A stretch of 64,000 nucleotides of DNA from Ceratobasidium sp. AG-K. Taxonomy: Eukaryota; Basidiomycota; Agaricomycetes; Cantharellales; Ceratobasidiaceae. The DNA lies in contig JAWNGF010000001.1 of NCBI GenBank assembly GCA_037039685.1, forward strand, positions 186,001 to 250,000. The letters are read 5' to 3'. The notes under the pieces were generated by a model. It was not told the DNA's origin, made no database searches, and worked only from the letters and a program-made list of their open reading frames with translations. This document shows, in pieces, positions 55,977 through 64,000 of the stretch (its first letter is position 1; each line of letters opens with the position of its first letter). The position numbers and the translations under genes were made by a program.

Positions 55977-58900
55977 TCTGGGATATAATCAAGATAATTT
56001 CTGTCGGTCACGAAAGAATAAGCAAGGGTGAATGTCGACTTGGGGTAGTTGGGCGGATATACACCACTCGCTCTTTTTACTGGACAAGCACGGCCAAGCA
56101 GTGCTAAGAGAAGAGCGAAGATTCTCTAGACCAGACGATAGGTCCTCGCGTTAGCCGTGCTGTATTATCCCAAGTGTCTGGTTTCCTAGACAGAAATTGA
56201 GGGACGCGCTGTGGATGGGGGTCGGATGTACAGCAGATCATTCGGACGGAGCAGTCGAGGCTCCACCTCACTCATGCCACCCACGTTTACGATTTAACGC
56301 CACACCGGGTGACAAAGACAGCTATCGGTGCAATTCACCATGAGGTTGTATCCGCGCGAACAAACGGGAAATACTGATGGGTCATCACCATTGGCGAAGG
56401 GCAGACAACGATCAAGCCTCCCACTAGGAGTTCGAGCTTTTGTGAAGAGAGAAATATACAACGCTGATATCAAGCCATTAGACTATGTTGGAGTTTTATG
56501 CCCTTGCATTCATATTCGATGGGCTGCCAGAGTGTGGCGGCTCTCCGAGGCTGGCAGGGCCATCAGGAAGGAGCAATTTGCAACCAGACGATCACGTGCA
56601 GGGCCAGAGTCATCGTTCGGCCGTGGTTGATCGTAACCCTATTGCATGGATGAGCTTCTCGGGCTTCTTCGTTTGGCCGGTTGGGCTCACATCAACGCAG
56701 GTGATGGATCACAGGGCACTCAGCGCCGAGTGTGATGTACCAACCTCAGCGGAAACACGGCAAACGCCCATTGCGCGAGGAGATCCCAACGGAGATCCTA
56801 ACATGATGAATCAGAGCCACGTTACAAGGGCGCTGGTCGACACTTCTGTGTCGATTTCCCCAGACCACGTGCGTTCCAACTCCACCCCAACTCCCAACAG
56901 TCATTGCACATGAAGCGTACAGGACACGCATTTCACTCCAAGAGCTTCCAAGTCCTTACACAGCATTGGCCCTCTCGTGATGGGTTAGACCTTTGGTGGT
57001 CTATTGGCGCCATCCTGTACCAACCCCTTCGACGTGCTTTTGGACCCCCCCCCTCCGTAGTGGATATTGCCCATGTGCTCGTCATCCTACTTCCGGTTCC
57101 TTCTCTTCGCCTGACAGTACTCAATCGAGGCGTTTGTCAGCGCAAGCGACACTCCGACGTAGCCAGGTATGTTACCCCGGTCTAGGTTCTCGCACTGGCG
57201 GAGACATATTAATCGGTTACAGTAGACCGTGTCCAATGGAATATGAACATTGAGGTACATGCAAGATAGGCGGGCACCGAGTCACGCGGGCTCTGTGGAC
57301 TTTGTCTCTCCCAGAGGCCCTACGCGCGTTCACTTCGGTACCACCACAATGCTCCTCCACCCATTTTAGTTTGTTATGCCTTACCTTTCCTCACGGTTAT
57401 GCCTTACCTTTCCTCGCGGCGAAGCAGAACCCACGCCCAGTCAACCTTTACTTCCAAAACCGTCTCGTGTTCGACATGTATTGCCTCGTTTGCGGCTGCC
57501 AAATTCCGCGCCAAATTTGCCTCCAATCAGCTCAGCGACAGTTTGTCGTTGGAAGGATCCCTAGCCACGCCATTCGTGGCCAACGTGCTCCCTCAAACCC
57601 ACCCATATCTCTGGCTCGCCCAATAACGTCGCACCCCTCGCCGTCATAACATAATCCCCCACTGCCTCGACCTTTTGCCTTGCGGATATAAAGACAATCA
57701 CTTGCAAAAGCGTGGACCTACGCGACTCTGCTTCGGCAATTCAACAGCCAAAGCACGCCAACTTTTACATACCCGCAAGCGGTCTCGTCTCCGTCGTTGC
57801 TCTTGGCGTTCGCCCCCCAAAAAATTGCGAGCCCACGGAATTAGCCGCGAGCGACACCTGGCTCCCCTTTAGCTCCGCTCTGGAACCCAGCCCCCCTTTC
57901 CCAATCTACATAGTCGTCTGATGGAAAGTATCGTGGGTACCTATGCCTTCGAAAGGCAGATCCAATCAACGGAGAGTTGCTCAGGGCGAGTACGATCCAG
58001 TGACAGAATAAAAACTTTTGATAAAGATGCCTGAACTAGTCGAACTGGGTACCGGCAGATATGTGATAGAGAGTTATTGGCGGGCGGAACGGAGATCAGG
58101 CCCAAGGCGGGACAATGGAGAGGCGGGGAGGCATTCAACCGAGCGCTTTTGGCTCCAAGGACCGGGAGACGGATAGTAAAGCTGGTATCATGCGACGGTC
58201 GGCGACTAGCGAGTGGAATATCAGAAATGATAACTGGGGCCATCGATGTTACCATCAATGTTAGGGTGAACCACCACTGGACCTGGAGGATGAGATCATA
58301 TGAGAGGTGCCTCCTTTTGGGACGTATTCGTGCTATCGAATGTCATCATTGTATCGTGATAATGGCAACTTGAATGATTCTTTGCAAACAACTGTATCTA
58401 GGTATCTATGGAGCTTGTGGGTCGGTCCTTTGTGGGCGAAATTCAATTTCATATAAGTACAATTCCTCTGCCAGTTATGTGGCGCCTCGGCCGTCCCTCA
58501 GCAAAGATAGAACGATCTCCGGGGCGCGAAAGACCTGCGCATGCACCTTGGGAATTCCAAGCCACTTGGTCGCGGGACTCCCAGCACAGGCAGGAGCCCA
58601 CTTAGCGCTCTTGAGCGAGGCACTGGCTCCGGAGCGCTTGGCACAATTTCCGACTTTTACTGAGTCTGTAGGAATACATCTAGTTCCACTAGCTTAGCCA
58701 CCGTAGCGGTGGGCGAAAACCCCCTTGCTCGTCGAGGTTGCGCAAACGGTGAGGCGTGGAATCGCGTGGTCGCCGAGAAACTAGACCAGAGCAACGACTT
58801 ATATATCACTACATTGCTTCACTTGCCACCAAGGTACTAGCCACGCCCTTTCCCACTAGAACACAAATGTCCGCCCGCACCGACCACTGACCTTCCCACA

Positions 58901-60053
58901 TTTACCACGTGACTACAACGACGTGAAACCAGGGTGGGCGCGGATGTTCGGCCAGCTCAGCGCCGAGCAAACAAGCGCGCGACAAGGTACGCCCTCAGGC
59001 ACGAACCACCGACCCACAAAACCGGAAATAAAATAATTGGCCAACCGACGTCCCAGGGAAAGAAACACGTGGGTAACCACTATGCATGCTTGAGCGCCCC
59101 AGCGTATTGAGAAGCGTTTTCCGCACCGGCGCGGAGAGCGTTACAGGGTCAACCAGCAGTCAACGACTCTATCGAGGTTCGGACTGTGACGACCCCGGTA
59201 TGTTAGTGATAGCATAGCGGCCTGAGAAAGCGACATATGTATAGTGGTTTTTTGGGTTTTTTTTTTTACTGATTCACTTTCGCTCCCCTGTCCTATTATA
59301 TGTACATAGCATGGCAACGCAGTATGACGGTGCTTAGCAGAAACCGTTCCTTGGCTTGTGGTGCTAAGCCGCATATCTTCATTTGACGGTAATTCATGCC
59401 TCGATTGTCTTATAATTGACCACGCAGCCAAGCAGCTCGCCCGAAATCTCCAACACCACGATTCAAACAACCTTGTTGCAATCAGTTGCACAAGCCAGGC
59501 CGTCACACCCAAACAGGGCGTAGGCACCGCACGCGAATGGTTTAGGCCTGAGCTAGTTAAAATTCATTGTAACAATCAATTAGTTATGGAAGGTGATGAA
59601 GACCCACGCAACTGGTTGGACCTGGAAAGTGCCAGAGAGCGAAGCGAGTCTGCCTGAACATTCGGCAGCATATACATACTTTCCAGTCAGTTACGCATTC
59701 AGCGTTGCAGCAGTAGCCACGTCCCCGCGCCGCATCTACAAAACAGTATTTTTGCTCCTCGGGAATGTCTTATTCTCCCTGGGCCTCCCAGGCTCTCCCT
59801 AAGTATATGCTAATATACCAAGGGCTCCAGAGCCCCCAGGAAAAATGACACGTACCACCCAGGTCCTCCGGAGCCCTCGGGAGGAAGGGACATGGATAGG
59901 GAGATGCGGGAGCAAAGCCGGTTTTGTTATGTGGTCCATGAGTCCGACTATCGGTGGGCTATTATCGTGCATCGGTGCGTTCGACGTAAGTCTACATGTA
60001 ACACTAAGCAGGTAATGTTCATAAAATTCGTTATCTTCCAACACGCTCCACGC
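55977..60053. other. about 4 kb without a recognisable gene
   Basis: Short open frames on both strands lack family text. A direct repeat TTATGCCTTACCTTTCCTC occurs twice near 57374-57415, and a T run lies at 59263-59274. I see no array cassettes here, so the K5 array ends at 55976. Confidence 0.4.
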
Positions 60054-60570
60054 TGAGCCTGCTAGAGGGGCATATCCATGCTATCTGGTACACGCCTCGT
60101 TTTAGGCTCGAGCGATCGAACTATTCGCCTCTGGAGCTGTGTGGATGGCAGTCCTATCGGTTCTCCGTTTGAGGGGCACATGGTCCTGTCAACTCGGTAG
60201 CGTTGTCCTCGGATGGTACGAGAATTGTCTCGGGATCGAGTGAGAATATTATACGTACATGGGATCTGACAGGTTGCGTGTCCATTATCGGTATGTCCGA
60301 ACCTATCTCCCACGTTGTTCCGATCCGAGCCTAATTTACATGATTTTCGTAGATTCGTGGACGATTGCTGGGGATGGATGGGTCCTGGATCGCGACTCGC
60401 GACGACTTTTTTGGGTACCAGATAATTTCGCTCGATATATCCCGTCGCCATACAATACGTGGGTGATTGGGCCCAGCAGCTCTTCTCCAATAGGCTTTGA
60501 CGGTCCCCTCTGGGGGAGTAGTGGCACCGCTGCTATAATGAGGAGTGGTCCCATTTGCTGTTGCTTGTAA
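60054..60570 (+). pseudogene. 3' remnant of a NACHT/WD40-type gene
   Basis: Frames in succession give LLEGHIHAI, GTRLVLGSSDRTIRLWS, then VNSVALSSDGTRIVSGSSE followed by NIIRTWDLTG, which are WD40 repeat text. Next comes DSWTIAGDGWVLDRDSRRLF and WVPDNFARYI, the usual closing segment of basidiomycete NACHT-WD40 (NLR-like) proteins. The WD repeats are out of frame with each other near 60180, and no NACHT domain or upstream repeats remain. It is therefore a truncated, decayed copy. Stop at 60568-60570. Confidence 0.6.
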
Positions 60571-62967
60571 TATAAAATGCTTCGGAGTCCGTAAACAAAT
60601 GTATGATATGAATAAATGCCCCGTATAGATTAGCCTGACTATTATGTCGTTGGACGGACGCCCGACGACCGACAGTCTGAGGAGTGCTTCGCGTGTTTAC
60701 TATGAAAAGGAACAAGACAAGGAGACCGTTCCTTAAATCTCTAAATTCAAATGACCCGGGTGGTCAATCGAGCGGTAGTCTCACACTTAGTAGACAATGG
60801 TTTTTGAGTAATCGAATATATTTAGTAGCTGGAAAGACAACAGCCGGCTTCAATGTACTGATCCTGCACGATCATTTAGTATATAGTCTGAGTGGAATTA
60901 AGGCTGAGCCCACTCACAAACCAGAACGGACAAGCGGTAAGGCCTGGGACTAGAACACCTAGCGAATATGGAATCGCCCAGTATGGGAGCACTTGAACAC
61001 AGGGATTAGTGCTCTCGCCGTGGGTGACCAGACTCACGAGGTTTCCCTTTCGTAATTAACCTTATCCACCTTCCCATAGAAAATCACCAAGTAGCCGAGC
61101 GCGATGAGCTTTTGAAAAATGTGCAGGATAGATAGTAGGGCCGAGAATGATAGTCTGGGTCCGGTAGTCCAGGCAAAAGCGAGCTCGAGGAGCCAGTACC
61201 ATATTCTATACTAGGCTATTTCGCTGGGTGACACTGTGAGTTTGGGCGGGAATAAACCGCAAAGACTGAGGGCGAGTCAAGATTAACCATATTGTCACAA
61301 GGCGGTAATTTATTCGAGCGTAAAACCGAGTAGACTTGTCGTTACAAGGTAGTTGTAGGATAGTTTCCTCTAGGATATAGCTCATAGGTGCAGGTACGTA
61401 TAGGCTGAGTATTGCGAACCCGAGCCCAAGAACTTCGGGTGAGCATGAGATACAAGTTTTCGGTCAAAAGAGGGGGATCATTGATAGTCTAGGTCGTTTA
61501 ACTAGAGTACGTGCTCCAAGATTAGCTGTGTCGTTTAGTCGTACTAGTTCCAGGGAAACCCAAGGGCATAGATAAAGTATGAATGTTCTCTCATAGGAGT
61601 AGGGGAACTTGTTGCCGATGACGGCTCGAGCCAAGCCAAGCCAAATCCGACAGTCCAAGACCAGGGAGCCGACGCTGCAAACCAGCAGCCTAGATTAAGC
61701 CTGGTTCATTGGAGGATGAGGGCGAGGGAAAGAGAGGAGAGAGGACGGGAACACGAACACGTAGACACGAGGCAGAAAGAATCCCCGCAAAGCAAATTTT
61801 GTCGCCATGGCCAATGCGCGGAAATCTCAATTTCGGAATTTGTTATTTGGTCGATGGTCAGCAATTTGCAACGGGACTTCGTCACTTCCACCACAACTGC
61901 CATGAGTTGCTCCGACGTCTTCGTCCAAACACCGAGCCAGGTAGCTCAGAATGGATGCGAAGAGCTGCGGGATGAGTGATGTGCCCTTATAGGTGCATAT
62001 TTTAATCGATTTTCTCATCAATTTAGCTTACGTGTGGGGCAGGACACAAACATCCATATTGTAATCTTATCGATTGATCTATTTTAGACTTTGTACTGTG
62101 GTCAAGAGGGCCACTATTCGATCATTCAACTCTCGTGAGGTGCTGCTAATACTTTTTTGTGCCAAACTCCTGCTCATCTTCGCCCAGATCCTGGGTCCGT
62201 CTCGCGCTCGATATGCAACTAGGTCGCTCCGGCACGCTCCGGCATACGGATACTCCCCTGCCATACATTATTTGTTCCTCGGGCTACACGCCTTACCTTG
62301 CTAGTTTCACGCAAGCATAGAGACATTCTCAACTTCGGCTTAACTTGTCGCAGAATCATCTAATTCGAATTTGACCCACCTGGGACGACTTACGCGAATA
62401 CTGAGAATCAGACTAGCGAGCCGAGTAGCAACGCTCATGTTATCGCGGTTACTCTGCCCATAGTCTTGTGGCACGGTCACCCCGGCATAACCCACTGGCG
62501 CGATCCACCGCGAGTCCACAGCCAGGTGCCTAATCCTGACCACACCCCGCTTCGTGCACCTCTCATGGAACAATTATCAACAAAATTTCTCGCTCAATCC
62601 CCTCTACACTCAAGTTCGGGAGCATTTCTATCGTCGACTCTTTCATCACGCACCCTCGCCGCATTGAGATCCCAACTGCCGCGCCTTGACATTTCTCAAC
62701 CCCAATCCCAGCCGCTCACCCCTCATTTCGATGCCATTTCGCCTACCTACAGAAACAATAAATTCTCTCGGCACATGCGTGCGAATCGGCACGGCACGGG
62801 GCGCCACCCGCGTCCGCCAGAGTCCAGCATGTGTATTGTGCCACCTGGATCCACCACCGGGCCCCCGTTAATCATCCGTCAGATTCGGGGCGTGGTCTGG
62901 ATTGCAAGCCATTATGAAGTACACGACAGACTATTGAGGGGTGATTCGAGAGCTTAGAGCTCATATC
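60571..62967. other. no recognisable gene
   Basis: Only short frames. A plus-strand frame at 62466-62957 has Pro/Ser/Arg-rich text without domain features, so I do not call it. Confidence 0.35.
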
Positions 62968-63260
62968 CTACTCAGATTCGCGGCCACAGTGAAGGAATGC
63001 AATGCCGCCTGCCAGTGGGAATTGATTTTTGAGTATGCCTAAATAGTGAGCCTCGTATTCCAGTGGAGATTTTTGTACCGCAGCTATCCGTGAATACACA
63101 AGTTCCCAATATAGCACCATTGGTCCCGACAGTCCGTTATGCCATGGACTCTCAAGTCCAAGATCCGGATTTGTAACCGCGTGCAAGAAAGCATCACAAA
63201 CGTCAACACTCTGAAGTTGCGCGCGGGAATCGATTGAATTCTATTCTTTTTATTTTTATT
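62968..63260 (-). CDS. C-terminal part of an unknown protein gene
   Basis: The frame ending at 62968 reads LQSVDVCDAFLHAVTNPDLG, ESPWHNGLSGPMVLYWELVY and EYEAHYLGILKNQF, ending HCGRESE. The composition is clearly protein-like. The frame opens at about 63260, next to an AT-rich stretch, and upstream exons were not identified. I do not recognise the family. Confidence 0.35.
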
Positions 63261-63832
63261 TTAATTTTAAAACCTGTCAACTGTCCCTTGACGCATTTGC
63301 TGCTACAATGTTTCCTCTCGCGCCGCGTAAAGGTTCCTGAGCCATCGGGAAGCGCTCACGTCCCACACGACGCCATTTGCGTCATTTGAAGTCTTTGCGT
63401 CCGGGAGTGTCCTCAACTTGCCAACTCTGCGTTTCCGATACACGAATTGCCCTTGCTTATCGTTTTGATGATACCGTATTCGCTGGATGAGTAGCCTTGG
63501 ATTTACTGTAATTCCCCTTTTATCGTAGCTTACATTCCCTCGTCGCCCCCAAGCTGTAGAGAGACTCGAGCCGCTGAGTTACGGCACGTATGCGTACGTC
63601 CACACAATTACGACTCCCAGTTGGTCAAAACCTACATCAAGATAACACACAAGGCCGGTCGCAGATATGGGCCCTATGAATGTTTGGCACCGCTCTCGAA
63701 ATACACACAACACATCGCAAATTTATCAACAAGGCTTCAAAACACTGTGACATCCGTTACATGCACGGGCAGCAGAGATATCTGGCCCAACCGTTCGAAG
63801 AAGTCTTCCGCCGCACATCCATGTTTGGGCCC

Positions 63833-64000
63833 TCAAATTTCATCATCGCTGTCATCGTTTTCTTCAAAGGGCACCAGTTTATCTTGTGTAATCAATTTCA
63901 TCTGCTCACACTCGTGCTAAGGACCTTTGAAATTCGACTTGCTTGAGATCTACTCACGATATCCCTGACTTGGTGAGCGCTGGGTCGTTGCTTTGGATTC
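63833..64000 (-). CDS. kinase K6, 3' end (partial at window edge)
   Basis: The exon at 63958-64000 reads NPKQRPSAHQVRDI and ends at a GTGAGT donor, matching the kinase C-lobe end of K1 (QLRPSAEQVKNVV). The next exon starts at an acceptor near 63911 and encodes MKLITQDKLVPFEENDDSDD then EI and TGA at 63833-63835, an acidic tail like those of K1 and K2. The rest lies beyond the window, so whether it also has a micro-exon array cannot be seen. Confidence 0.7.

Noticed and set aside
62466..62957. 163-codon plus-strand frame as a gene
   Set aside because: Pro/Arg/Ser-rich text without domain, exon signals or supporting context.

Overview
The window looks like a nuclear segment of an agaricomycete fungus, most likely Ceratobasidiaceae (Rhizoctonia/Ceratobasidium type). 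I infer this from the ~50-nt GT-AG introns, the expanded HGDLK-type protein kinase family, Rieske-DUF455 and NACHT/WD40-type genes, and the retroelement types. No database search was possible.

Layout: (1) 1-1221, 3' end of a Ser/Pro-rich gene. (2) 1536-2664 (-), an 11-exon gene for a tandem SUMO-like protein ending in a processable Gly-Gly. (3) 2938-6005 (-), kinase K1, then a duplicated Rieske-DUF455 copy that is now a pseudogene (6249-8130). (4) 8296-20878, a Ty1/copia element with 225-bp LTRs and TSD GTATG, split by a 7.2-kb Ty3/gypsy chromovirus (9556-16786, 459-bp LTRs, TSD GGTGT). (5) 22806-27726 (-), kinase K2, and 27971-30053 (+), an intact Rieske-DUF455 gene. (6) 30234-36963 (-), an ABCC transporter. 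(7) 38540-55976 (-), kinases K3, K4 and K5. (8) 55977-64000, mostly nothing recognisable, with a WD40 remnant, an unknown ORF and the 3' end of a sixth kinase (K6).

The main finding is the 5' part of the kinase genes. Upstream of each of the five complete kinase domains lies a long array with a splice-like cassette every ~60-70 bp. On the minus strand it reads acceptor AG, usually exactly three bases, then donor GT(G/A)AGT. Read as a chain of one-codon exons, K2's 68-bp repeats spell a charged, Leu/Ala/Glu/Arg-rich, coiled-coil-like segment of 48 residues. This joins in phase, through a 72-nt exon, to the kinase domain. In K3 and K5 the introns have diverged beyond recognition, but the cassettes persist and the decoded peptides are homologous (10 of 16 residues identical in one block). 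K4 matches K3 in a second block. This suggests that about 200 consecutive micro-exons encode the N-terminal regions of a kinase family, an arrangement I do not know from any described gene.

A second theme is CpG decay of the retroelements. Twelve of 13 gypsy LTR differences and all 3 copia LTR differences lie at CpG-type sites. All five in-frame stops in the two elements are TGA, as expected from CGA. The gypsy element also shows an apparent self-priming PBS and a canonical -1 frameshift heptamer, and the copia PBS matches the anticodon region of initiator tRNA-Met.
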